A stretch of 64,000 nt of DNA, taken from positions 11,513 through 75,512 of the forward strand of contig URMF01000009.1 of the NCBI GenBank assembly GCA_900548855.1, read 5' to 3'. The position numbers and the translations under genes are program-made. The first letter of the stretch is position 1. Each line of letters opens with the position of its first letter. Positions 1-7,214 of the stretch are shown here, one piece after another. The notes beneath the pieces are model-generated. The model was not told the DNA's origin. It ran no database searches and worked only from the letters and a program-made list of their open reading frames with translations. Origin of the DNA: an uncultured Eubacteriales bacterium. GTDB lineage: Bacteria > Bacillota > Clostridia > Lachnospirales > Lachnospiraceae.

Positions 1-362
1 TTTATACAAAGGTTGTTACAAACAAGAGTCCATGGTTACAGAAGGCAAAATTGGGCGGTGTTTATACCGTGCCAATTTCCCATGGTGAGGGTCGTTTTGT
101 GGCAGGTAAAGAGTGGATTGATAAATTGTTTGCAAACGGTCAGGTTGCGACCCAGTATGTTGATATTCATGGCAATCCGACTATGGATGAGAACTATAAC
201 GTAAATGGTTCCTATGCGGCAATTGAGGGTATTACCAGCCCGGATGGGCGTATTCTGGGCAAGATGGCGCATTCAGAGCGAAGAGATGATTCGGTGGCAG
301 TCAATATTTATGGAGACCAGAATCAGTTAATCTTTGAATCCGGTGTAGAATATTTCAAATAA
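1..362 (+). CDS. purL: Phosphoribosylformylglycinamidine synthase, C-terminal end (partial)
   Basis: This is the last 119 codons of a gene that begins before the window; the reading frame starts at base 3. The protein makes FGAM from FGAR, glutamine and ATP in purine synthesis. The visible part is the end of the glutaminase (class I amidotransferase) domain. It has SHGEGRF, which supplies the His and Glu of the catalytic triad, then LFANGQVATQYVD and SPDGRILGKMAHSER, all typical of PurL tails. The placement fits the single-chain large PurL common in Clostridia, but the synthase half is outside the window. The gene ends with TAA and a structured repeat follows at once. Confidence 0.93.
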   Translation, partial: YTKVVTNKSPWLQKAKLGGVYTVPISHGEGRFVAGKEWIDKLFANGQVATQYVDIHGNPTMDENYNVNGSYAAIEGITSPDGRILGKMAHSERRDDSVAVNIYGDQNQLIFESGVEYFK

Positions 363-573
363 TGAGACATGCGTAAGATAGAGGAAATAAGAATGTGATA
401 TGCTTGCATATCAGCAGACTTATTTCCTCTATCTTACATAGGGCGAAGCCCGAAACCGAGATGGAGCGGAGCGGAATCGAGGTGCATGTCGGAGTGGCGA
501 AGCCCGAAACCGATGCCTGAATACTTAGCGAGGCGGAGCAGAGCTTAGTAGGAAGGTATGCAGAGCAGATGGG
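363..573 (+). repeat. Structured repeat element, copy 1 (candidate RNA upstream of nnr)
   Basis: A non-coding element of about 210 nt fills the space between purL and the nnr ribosome site. A 19-bp perfect hairpin (373-391 with 419-437) holds an inner GATATG-CTTG-CATATC hairpin. Around it, GACATGC (366-372) can pair with GCATGTC (484-490). GGGC-GAA-GCCC lies at 441-451. ATGCCT (513-518) pairs with AGGTAT (554-559) and encloses TACTTAGC (522-529) with GCTTAGTA (543-550), which leaves one T-T mismatch. Copy 2 at 6962-7179 has the same order with different but paired stems. Function unknown; a leader RNA, a terminator-linked repeat or a small non-autonomous mobile element are all possible. Confidence 0.75.
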
Positions 574-600
574 GTGTGGGATATAGCAGGAGGATAATAT

Positions 601-2085
601 ATGCAATATATTGTTACAAAAAAGGAAATGCAGGCGATTGATACTTATACAATTGATAAAATCGGGATTCCTGCCGAAGTGTTGATGGAACGGGCGGCAA
701 TGCAGGTGGTGAAACAGATTGAAAAGGTCAATACTACAAGAGGAAGAGTTCTAATTGCGGTGGAAGGCGGGAATAACGGCGGTGATGGGCTGGCTGTGGG
801 AAGAATCCTGCTGGAACGGGGATATAATGTGGATATTTTTTATGTGGGCTCGGTGGCAAGGGTGTCTTCGCAATTCCAGCTTCAGCGCAATATTCTGCGT
901 CATATGGGAATCCGTCTGCGTAAAGCAATTCCCAATAAGGACTATAGTGTGGTGGTAGATGGAATTTTTGGTGTGGGACTTTCTAGACCTGTTGAAGGGG
1001 TGGCAAAGAAGGCAATTGAGTTGTTGAATCAGATAGATGCGATTAAGATTGCCATAGATGTGCCTTCCGGTATAGATGCCACAACAGGAGAGATTCTTGG
1101 GATGGCATTTCATGCCGATTATACGGTGACCTTCGGCTTGAGAAAGTTAGGAATGTTTTTTTCTGACGGAATTGATTATTGCGGAAAGCTTGTCTGTGCT
1201 GGTATTGGATTTCCAAATAATGCCATTGAACAGGTGAAGCCGAAGATTTATGCGTATGATTCCACTGATATGAGCAAGCTTCCCAAAAGAATAGATAACT
1301 CCAACAAGGGAACCTATGGAAAAGTAGCGGTGATTGCAGGGAGCAAAAATATGTCAGGCGCGGCATTTTTATGTGGAAAGGCAGCATATAGGACGGGAAC
1401 CGGACTGGTAAAGATATATACTCATGAAAGCAACCGGATGATTATTCAGTCCCAGCTTCCGGAGGCAGTTATGATGACCTACCATGATTATGAAGGAGCG
1501 CTTTCCTGTATTGAAGATGCAATGAAATGGGCAACCGTTATAGTGGTAGGTCCGGGACTTGGGGTGGATATTACATCAGAACGGATGCTTTATGAGCTGT
1601 TAATGAATGCAGAGGTACCTCTTGTTGTAGACGCAGATGCATTGAATATTTTGTCCAATAATATTGAACTATTAAACACGGCATCCGTGTCTATTATTAT
1701 GACACCTCATATGAAAGAGATGAGCCGGTTAATCGGTAAAACTGTGCCAGAGATTGCAGAAAACCGTTTTGAGACAGCAAGAAAGTTCGCAAAAAAAATG
1801 GGAGTTACTTTGGTGCTGAAGGATGCAAAGTCCATTGTGACAAATGGGGGGGAACAAACCTATATGAGCCTGGCAGGCAATAATGGAATGTCTACAGGAG
1901 GCTCCGGGGATGTACTCTCCGGAATTATCGCAGGAATGATAGCAGGGGGATTGTCACTTGCAGAGGCAGCAAAAATGGGAACCTATGTACATTGCCAGGC
2001 GGGTGACAGGGCAGCAGAGAAAAAAGGGAAATATGCGATGCTGGCATCCGATATTATAGAATGCTTAGGTGATGTAATGAGATAG
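601..2085 (+). CDS. nnr: Bifunctional NAD(P)H-hydrate epimerase / ADP-dependent NAD(P)HX dehydratase
   Basis: Repairs hydrated NADH and NADPH: the N-terminal half interconverts the R and S epimers and the C-terminal half dehydrates S-NAD(P)HX using ADP. Residues about 1-215 form the YjeF_N epimerase domain with NNGGDG at 58-63 and a DVPSGID motif. Residues about 225-490 form the ribokinase-like dehydratase domain with GTYGKVAVIAGS, TPHMKEMSRL and GGSGDVL at 433-439, the nucleotide and catalytic-Asp region. The length, 494 residues, is normal for the fused form. The ATG follows AGGAGG by 7 nt. It lies 28 nt after the structured repeat and 52 nt before alr. In many Firmicutes this gene sits with acpS and alr; acpS is not present here. 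Confidence 0.95.
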   Translation: MQYIVTKKEMQAIDTYTIDKIGIPAEVLMERAAMQVVKQIEKVNTTRGRVLIAVEGGNNGGDGLAVGRILLERGYNVDIFYVGSVARVSSQFQLQRNILRHMGIRLRKAIPNKDYSVVVDGIFGVGLSRPVEGVAKKAIELLNQIDAIKIAIDVPSGIDATTGEILGMAFHADYTVTFGLRKLGMFFSDGIDYCGKLVCAGIGFPNNAIEQVKPKIYAYDSTDMSKLPKRIDNSNKGTYGKVAVIAGSKNMSGAAFLCGKAAYRTGTGLVKIYTHESNRMIIQSQLPEAVMMTYHDYEGALSCIEDAMKWATVIVVGPGLGVDITSERMLYELLMNAEVPLVVDADALNILSNNIELLNTASVSIIMTPHMKEMSRLIGKTVPEIAENRFETARKFAKKMGVTLVLKDAKSIVTNGGEQTYMSLAGNNGMSTGGSGDVLSGIIAGMIAGGLSLAEAAKMGTYVHCQAGDRAAEKKGKYAMLASDIIECLGDVMR

Positions 2086-2137
2086 TATGAAAATAGGCTG
2101 GAATAAATGGATGGCATTTTAAGGAGGCATACAAACA

Positions 2138-3301
2138 ATGGGTAAATATTACCGGATTCAGGCTGATATTAGTCTGGATGCCATAAGAAAAAATATTGAG
2201 ATTATGCGAGGCTGTATACCAGAGGGAAAGAAGCTTCTGGCAGTGGTCAAAGCAAATGCCTATGGGCATGGTGCAATAGAGGTGGCAGAGGCATTAGAGG
2301 ATTTGGCAGATTATTTTGGCGTTGCCTGCATTGACGAAGCAATTGAACTGAGAAGGGCAGGAGTTGATAAACCGATATTGATATTAGGGATGACAGACGA
2401 AAGCCTTTTTTCAGACCTTATAAAATATGATATTATCCAGACGGTTTTTACCTATAAACAGGCTAAGGCATTATCAGAGACTGCCGGCAGACTTGGCGGT
2501 ACGGGGAAACTGCACATTAAGATTGATACCGGAATGAACCGTATTGGTTTTTCCTGTACAAGGGAAAGTGTTTCGGAAATAGTGGCTATTTCAAAGCTTT
2601 CCAATCTGGATATGGAGGGAATTTTTACGCATTATTTTAAGGCAGATGAAAAGGATAAAGCTTCGGCAAACTATCAGCTGGCTTCCTTTACCCAGATGAT
2701 AAACTGGTTAGAGGAGGAGGGAATTATATTTGCTATCCGGCATATTTCTAACAGTGCAGGAATAATGGAAATGCCCAATGATATCTATGATATGGTGCGT
2801 TCCGGTATCGCTACTTATGGACTTTACCCATCAGAGGAGATGAATAAGGAGGCTTGTATTTTATATCCGGCTATGGAATTAAAAAGCCATATCATGAATG
2901 TAAAAATGGTAAAAAAAGGGCAGACTGTTGGTTATGGCGGAACCTATACGCTTTTGGAGGATAAAAAAATTGCAACTATAGGGGTGGGCTATGCCGACGG
3001 TTATCCAAGGGCACTGTCGAATCAGGGCAGAATGCTGTTACATGGACAGTATGTGCCTATTGTGGGGCGTGTCTGTATGGACCAGACTATGGTCGATGTG
3101 AGTAAAATATCCGATGTCCAGATTGGAGACGAGGTGGTGCTGGTAGGAAAACAGGGAGATAACTATATAAGTGTGGAAGAACTGGCGGGAATGTCAGCCA
3201 GCTTTAATTATGAATTTGTCTGTGATGTAAACCGTCGGGTACCAAGAATATTTTACCGGGATGGCAGGATTGCCGGTGAGAAGAATTACCTGTTAGATTA
3301 G
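2138..3301 (+). CDS. alr: Alanine racemase
   Basis: PLP enzyme that converts L-alanine to D-alanine for peptidoglycan. The N-terminal TIM-barrel carries the PLP lysine K38 in VVKANAYGHG. The C-terminal domain has VGYGGTY, the region of the second catalytic base (Tyr), then GVGYADGYPR and RVCMDQTMVD. The length, 387 residues, matches the family. AAGGAGG precedes the ATG. It probably forms an operon with nnr (52-nt gap) and may continue into the MazF-type gene 183 nt downstream, an order (alr then ndoA/mazF) known from Bacillus. Confidence 0.96.
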   Translation: MGKYYRIQADISLDAIRKNIEIMRGCIPEGKKLLAVVKANAYGHGAIEVAEALEDLADYFGVACIDEAIELRRAGVDKPILILGMTDESLFSDLIKYDIIQTVFTYKQAKALSETAGRLGGTGKLHIKIDTGMNRIGFSCTRESVSEIVAISKLSNLDMEGIFTHYFKADEKDKASANYQLASFTQMINWLEEEGIIFAIRHISNSAGIMEMPNDIYDMVRSGIATYGLYPSEEMNKEACILYPAMELKSHIMNVKMVKKGQTVGYGGTYTLLEDKKIATIGVGYADGYPRALSNQGRMLLHGQYVPIVGRVCMDQTMVDVSKISDVQIGDEVVLVGKQGDNYISVEELAGMSASFNYEFVCDVNRRVPRIFYRDGRIAGEKNYLLD

Positions 3302-3484
3302 GGGACGGGATAATTTCCAGACTGAAATCCAAATAATACACCGCACAAACTGAATAGACTTGGAATACAATGGTAATACTTAGAATACCTGATGAGAAAA
3401 GAAAGACAGAAAACATTGACAGATACATTACATATTCAATGTGTACATGAAAAATCAGGAATTTGTAAATGGAGAGTGATACCA

Positions 3485-3826
3485 TTGCTTGTAACAAGAG
3501 GTGACATTTATTATGCAGATTTAAGACCCGTTGTGGGTTCGGAGCAGGGAGGGGTCAGACCTGTACTGATTATACAGAATGAAGCAGGAAACAGATATAG
3601 TTCTACTGTTATTTGTGCAGCCATTACCAGCAGACAGAATAAAGCTAAGATTCCAACCCATGTGGAGCTTGCAGCAAATCGTTGTAATATTGCAAAAGAT
3701 TCTGTGATTTTATTAGAACAGGTGCGGACAATTGACAAGCAGCGTCTGAGAGAGAAGGTATGTCATTTGGATGATGAAATTATGGGAAACGTCAACCAGG
3801 CATTAAAGATTAGTTTGTCACTGTAA
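3485..3826 (+). CDS. ndoA: MazF/NdoA (PemK-family) endoribonuclease toxin
   Basis: Small sequence-specific mRNA interferase of the MazF/NdoA family. The family core is clear: RGDIYYADL, VVGSEQGGVRPVLIIQN, AAITSRQ, LPTHVE-like KIPTHVEL, and SVILLEQVRTIDKQRL. I chose the TTG at 3485 because GGAGAG lies 8 nt upstream and the protein then begins at the usual family start (MLVTRGD), giving 113 residues. An in-frame ATG at 3392 would add 31 residues but has no ribosome site. In Bacillus the antitoxin gene ndoAI lies between alr and ndoA; here the 183-nt gap shows no convincing antitoxin frame. TTGACA at 3417-3422 could be part of a weak local promoter, but no good -10 is seen. Confidence 0.9.
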   Translation: MLVTRGDIYYADLRPVVGSEQGGVRPVLIIQNEAGNRYSSTVICAAITSRQNKAKIPTHVELAANRCNIAKDSVILLEQVRTIDKQRLREKVCHLDDEIMGNVNQALKISLSL

Positions 3827-3855
3827 ACAATAAATTAGGAAAATATGAAAATATG

Positions 3856-3884
3856 TTGACCGATGAAAAAAATAGTGTTATATT
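3856..3884 (+). promoter_or_regulatory. Sigma-A promoter for the CorC-like gene
   Basis: TTGACC (3856-3861), a 17-nt spacer, then TATATT (3879-3884). It lies 39 nt upstream of the start codon at 3923 and after the stop of the MazF-type gene, so the CBS protein appears to have its own promoter. Confidence 0.7.
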
Positions 3885-3922
3885 TCATAGACAAACGGTA
3901 AAGAAAAGAGGGAATTTAATAT

Positions 3923-4780
3923 ATGGCAATGAATGGGCCCAGTAACCTTAAAGCATTTTTTAATAAAAAAAATAGTGAAGAACAGGCAGATGCAGTAGAG
4001 GAAGAGATATTATCAATTATCGAGGAAGGTCATGAACAGGGAGCAATCCAGCCGGATGAGGCAGAATTAATTACAAATGTATTTGCGTTTGGCGATAAAG
4101 AAGCAAGGGACGTTATGACCCCAAGGCAGAAAATGGTCTGTATTGAGGCAGATTTGGATATACAGGAAGCATTGGAGGTTATGCTGGCAAATAGCTATTC
4201 CAGATATCCGGTTTTTGAGGAGGATGTGGATAATATTCTTGGAATTTTACATATAAAAGATGCAGTGGCTGCTTATATGCAGGATGCGAGACAGAATGTA
4301 AGAAAAGTTGTAAGTGAGCCATTTTATGTCCATCCGACCCAGAAGATTAGTAAATTATTTAACGATATGCAGGCAAGTAAAAACCATATGGCTATTGTTG
4401 TGGATGAATATGGTCAGACCGAGGGAATTGTTGCCATGGAGGATATCTTAGAGGTGATTGTGGGGGATATCTTAGATGAGCATGATGAAGAAGAGATTGA
4501 TATTATGGAGCTTGCTGCTGGAGACGGATATATTGTAAGAGGAAGTACAGAGCTTGAAGAATTAGAAGACTTGTTCGATATACGGTTTCCGGAGGAGGAT
4601 ATTGATACCGTAAATGGATTCATGCTTTACGAATATGGCAGACTTCCGGAGGAACAGGACAATATTCAGATAGCTTACCAGGGATTTCTTTTTGAGGCAC
4701 TGGAACGGGAGGACCGGATGGTTAAAAAGGTCCGGATTCGAAAGGTTTCGGAGACGGAAAACGCAGAAGAAAAGCAATAG
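3923..4780 (+). CDS. CorC/HlyC-type CBS-domain protein
   Basis: Soluble member of the CNNM/CorC/HlyC group, linked to Mg2+ or Co2+ efflux and to divalent-metal balance. An N-terminal acidic stretch of about 50 residues leads to the conserved DVMTPRQKMVCI motif, then two CBS domains (about 65-185, with RYPVFEEDVDNILGILHIKD and HMAIVVDEYGQTEGIVAMED), then a C-terminal transporter-associated CorC_HlyC domain ending near 280. The membrane DUF21 domain of larger homologues is absent, so it resembles E. coli CorC in layout (285 against 292 residues). No transporter gene is adjacent. A terminator follows directly. Confidence 0.88.
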   Translation: MAMNGPSNLKAFFNKKNSEEQADAVEEEILSIIEEGHEQGAIQPDEAELITNVFAFGDKEARDVMTPRQKMVCIEADLDIQEALEVMLANSYSRYPVFEEDVDNILGILHIKDAVAAYMQDARQNVRKVVSEPFYVHPTQKISKLFNDMQASKNHMAIVVDEYGQTEGIVAMEDILEVIVGDILDEHDEEEIDIMELAAGDGYIVRGSTELEELEDLFDIRFPEEDIDTVNGFMLYEYGRLPEEQDNIQIAYQGFLFEALEREDRMVKKVRIRKVSETENAEEKQ

Positions 4781-4812
4781 AGTAAATGATAGGGATTGAC
4801 ATCATGTAGAAG

Positions 4813-4892
4813 GAATGTATTTTCGGATGGAAATACATTCTTTTATTGTGTGCAAGCATATGAGAAAATGGTTCAGTCAACCATTTTTGAGT
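4813..4892 (+). terminator. Double-hairpin terminator, module copy 1
   Basis: The first hairpin GAATGTATTT (4813-4822) / AAATACATTC (4831-4840) with TTTTATTG is a rho-independent terminator for the CorC-like gene. It is followed by the shared module: GCAAGCATATGAG, a second stem AAAATGGTT-cagtc-AACCATTTT (4865-4887) and TTTTTGAGT. Four more composites of this kind occur in the window. The first stem is locus-specific and the second part is conserved. Confidence 0.8.
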
Positions 4893-4908
4893 GGAAATAA
4901 ATTTTGTA

Positions 4909-4953
4909 TTGACAAAATTGTACTAATGTATTATTGTATTATACATATAATAC
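4909..4953 (+). promoter_or_regulatory. Promoter and palindromic operator of the GntR cassette
   Basis: TTGACA (4909-4914), 17-nt spacer, TATTGT (4932-4937). An inverted repeat GTATTAT-acat-ATAATAC (4936-4953) overlaps the -10 and the expected transcription start. Its position suits autorepression by the GntR protein encoded just downstream, as known for YtrA-type regulators. The identity of the binding protein is inferred. Confidence 0.65.
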
Positions 4954-4970
4954 ATGAAAGGAGGAGTTGG

Positions 4971-5339
4971 ATGAATTGGGAATTGAAATCGGACAGACCA
5001 ATTTATACGCAGTTGCTGGAAGAATTGAAACGAAGAATTGTTTCTGGTTATTATAAGCCGGGAGAGAAGCTTCTACCGGTGCGGGAACTGGCACAGGAAG
5101 CAAGGGTGAATCCCAATACAATGCAGAAGGCACTGTCGGAATTAGAGCGTCAGAGTCTTGTGTTTGCAGTCCGAACTACGGGAAGATATATTACAGAGGA
5201 TGTGTCATTAATTGAAGAAACAAAAAAAGAATTTGCTTCATTTCATGTAAAAACCTTTTATGAAGAGATGAAGGCATTGGGTTATGAGAAAAGCAGTATG
5301 ATACAAATGCTGTCAGATTATGAGGAGGGAAAAATATGA
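4971..5339 (+). CDS. GntR-family regulator, YtrA-like
   Basis: Short GntR protein of 122 residues. The N-terminal winged helix covers about residues 8-75 (PIYTQLLEELKRRIVSGYYKPGEKLLPVRELA, here split by normal family spacing, then VNPNTMQKALSELE). The tail is short and has no effector domain of the FadR, HutC or MocR type, as in the YtrA subfamily. The ATG at 4971 follows GGAGGA; an upstream in-frame extension runs back through the terminator and is not credible. Its stop overlaps the start of the ABC ATPase gene by 4 nt. YtrA-type proteins usually repress their own ABC cassette, and the palindrome over the promoter fits that. Confidence 0.9.
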   Translation: MNWELKSDRPIYTQLLEELKRRIVSGYYKPGEKLLPVRELAQEARVNPNTMQKALSELERQSLVFAVRTTGRYITEDVSLIEETKKEFASFHVKTFYEEMKALGYEKSSMIQMLSDYEEGKI

Positions 5340-6031
5340 GCTTAGTGGAATGTAATGCACTTACAAAGCGTTACAGTAAGGCATTAGCGCTGAATCAGGT
5401 GAATTTGAATTTGGAGCCAGGGAAAATTATTGGACTGCTTGGACCAAACGGAAGCGGCAAAACAACCTTTATCAAGATTTGTGCAGGTCTTCTTACGCCA
5501 ACGTCGGGAACGGTTACGGTTAAGGGAATGCCAATCGGACCGGAGACCAAGGCAGCAGTGGCATATCTGCCGGAGCGTACTTACCTGAGCAAATGGACAA
5601 AGGTGAAGGAAATACTTAATTTTTTTGAAGAAATGTATGCTAATTTTCAGAAGGATGTGGCATATCAGATGTTAGCAGACATGGGAATTAATCCCGAGGA
5701 TAAGCTGAAAACCATGTCAAAGGGAACCAGGGAAAAGGTACAGTTAATTCTTGTTATGAGCAGGAAAGCAGACTTGTATCTGTTAGATGAGCCGATGGGA
5801 GGAGTAGATCCGGCGGCAAGGGATTATATATTGAATACAATTATAACGAATTACAATCCGGAGGGAAGTATATTGATTTCCACCCATCTGATATCCGATG
5901 TAGAGAATATTTTAGATGATGTTATTATGATTAAGCAGGGGAATATTGTGTGTCATGATTCCGTGGACAATATTCGTATGACTTACGATAAATCCTTAGA
6001 CCAGGTATTCAGGGAGGTGTTCAGATGTTAG
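5336..6031 (+). CDS. ABC transporter ATP-binding protein
   Basis: Cytoplasmic ATPase of a small ABC transporter, 231 residues. Walker A is GPNGSGKTT near residue 36, Walker B is LYLLDEP, followed by the D-loop region GGVDPAARD, and the switch His lies in STHLISDVE. The signature is MSKGTREKVQ, a departure from LSGGQ that is common in YtrB- or bacitracin-type ATPases. The start overlaps the gntR stop (ATGA), which points to translational coupling, and the gene overlaps the permease gene by 7 nt. The substrate is unknown; related GntR-ABC cassettes often respond to cell-wall stress. Confidence 0.92.
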   Translation: MSLVECNALTKRYSKALALNQVNLNLEPGKIIGLLGPNGSGKTTFIKICAGLLTPTSGTVTVKGMPIGPETKAAVAYLPERTYLSKWTKVKEILNFFEEMYANFQKDVAYQMLADMGINPEDKLKTMSKGTREKVQLILVMSRKADLYLLDEPMGGVDPAARDYILNTIITNYNPEGSILISTHLISDVENILDDVIMIKQGNIVCHDSVDNIRMTYDKSLDQVFREVFRC

Positions 6032-6834
6032 GGAAATTAGTGAAAAATGAATTAAAATCGTACCGGTTTTCTATGGGAATTGTATTTTTGGCAGGTTTTA
6101 TTTTTACTATATTTATGAAAATAATATGTATGCTTCCCTATCAGTATGAAATTAGGGAAGTGATTCAGGTACTTGGCTTTTATGGGTACTATTATCTGAT
6201 TATGCTGGTGGGTGCGGCAGCCCAGGTATTGGTTGTTATACGGTTCTATAGTACCATGGTAGGAGACCGCGGCTATCTCACATGGACTCTGCCGGCAAAG
6301 TCTTCCACAATACTGTGGTCTAAAATTATTGGCGGCAGTTTATGGGAAATTCTGGCCGCAGTGGTGACTTATGTGTATCTTGCAATTTTCTTTGTAGGGA
6401 ACTACTGGGTAGATAATTTTATAGATGATGAGTTGACGTGGATGCTTAAGGATATGTTGGATGCATTCCAGCCGCGATACATGGTTACTGTTATTCTGGT
6501 TGTGGCTGCAATATTGCTCTGGTCTATTGTGCCTCTGCTGCTGATATATTTATGTATAGCGATTGGCCAGCTGTTTGGTAAATGGAGAATACTGGCATCC
6601 ATCGGGTGTTATTTTATTCTCATGATTTTATTACAGATTGTACTGGTAGTGGGAATTGTGCTGGTGGCAGGTGCTGCAGTAGCAGTTTCACCGGGGCAGT
6701 ATATGGCAGACTTAAGTGGTTTTGCTTTCTTAAATGGGCTGTTTGCCGTGCTGGATGTTATAGGAATAGCAGGCTTCGCCGCCTTGTTTGCCATAACAAA
6801 TTTTATTTTCAAGAAGCATTTGAATCTGGAATAG
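6025..6834 (+). CDS. ABC transporter permease
   Basis: Integral membrane partner of the preceding ATPase, 269 residues with about six hydrophobic segments (near 17-40, 55-75, 105-125, 155-180, 190-220 and 240-262). The N-terminus MLGKLVKNELKSYRF is typical of ABC-2-type permeases, in which a short amphipathic lead precedes the first membrane span. It overlaps the ATPase gene by 7 nt and ends the cassette; a hairpin with a T-run follows at 6900. No substrate can be read from the sequence. Confidence 0.85.
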   Translation: MLGKLVKNELKSYRFSMGIVFLAGFIFTIFMKIICMLPYQYEIREVIQVLGFYGYYYLIMLVGAAAQVLVVIRFYSTMVGDRGYLTWTLPAKSSTILWSKIIGGSLWEILAAVVTYVYLAIFFVGNYWVDNFIDDELTWMLKDMLDAFQPRYMVTVILVVAAILLWSIVPLLLIYLCIAIGQLFGKWRILASIGCYFILMILLQIVLVVGIVLVAGAAVAVSPGQYMADLSGFAFLNGLFAVLDVIGIAGFAALFAITNFIFKKHLNLE

Positions 6835-6899
6835 TTAAAAATATGACAATTGTGTGAAATAAAAAAAGATTACTTGAAAGTGTGAAAGAATCGTAATAT

Positions 6900-6953
6900 A
6901 ATGTTCGTTGCCGAACAGTTTGGAAGCAAACTATACGGTGACGAACATTTTTC
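6900..6953 (+). terminator. Terminator of the GntR-ABC cassette
   Basis: A long hairpin ATGTTCGTTGCCG (6901-6913) pairs with CGGTGACGAACAT with two G-U wobbles, and an inner AGTTTG/CAAACT stem caps it. A TTTTTC tail follows. It separates the cassette from the second structured repeat. Confidence 0.72.
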
Positions 6954-6961
6954 ATTTCAGT

Positions 6962-7179
6962 TGAGCCGTGCGTAAGATATTAGAAAGAAAGCATCGTTAT
7001 GCTTGCATATAAGATGCTTTCTTTCTAATATCTTACATAGGGCGAAGCCCGTGACCGAGATGGAGCGAAGCGGAATCGAGGTGAACGGCGTGCGACAAGA
7101 GCCGTGGGAAGCCCGTGACCGATACCTGAAGGCTTAGCGAGGGAAGCGAGCTTAGAATGAAGGTATGCAGAGCAGATGG
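6962..7179 (+). repeat. Structured repeat element, copy 2 (candidate RNA upstream of the marR-type gene)
   Basis: Second copy of the element at 363-573. It has a 24-bp perfect hairpin (6972-6995 with 7013-7036) whose stem differs from copy 1 over most of its length, yet the flanks GCGTAAGATA and TATCTTACATAGGGC are the same. The loop keeps TATGCTTGCATA. GCCGT (6965-6969) can pair with ACGGC (7085-7089), replacing GACATGC/GCATGTC of copy 1; in this copy ACGGC can also pair locally with GCCGT (7101-7105). ATACCT (7122-7127) pairs with AGGTAT (7161-7166) around CTTAGC/GCTTAG with the same T-T mismatch. The element ends 35 nt before the start codon of the regulator gene. It and the terminator before it fill the 380-nt gap. 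Confidence 0.75.
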
Positions 7180-7214
7180 AGCGATGTTGGGATTTTAAAC
7201 AAGGAGATGATGGA

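Noticed and set aside
3392..3484. N-terminal extension of the MazF-type protein, or an antitoxin remnant
   Set aside because: In frame with the toxin but without ribosome site or antitoxin-like sequence; treated as leader.
7176..7214. Earlier ATG start for the MarR-type gene
   Set aside because: It falls in the conserved end of the structured repeat and has no ribosome site; TTG at 7215 behind AAGGAG fits the family.
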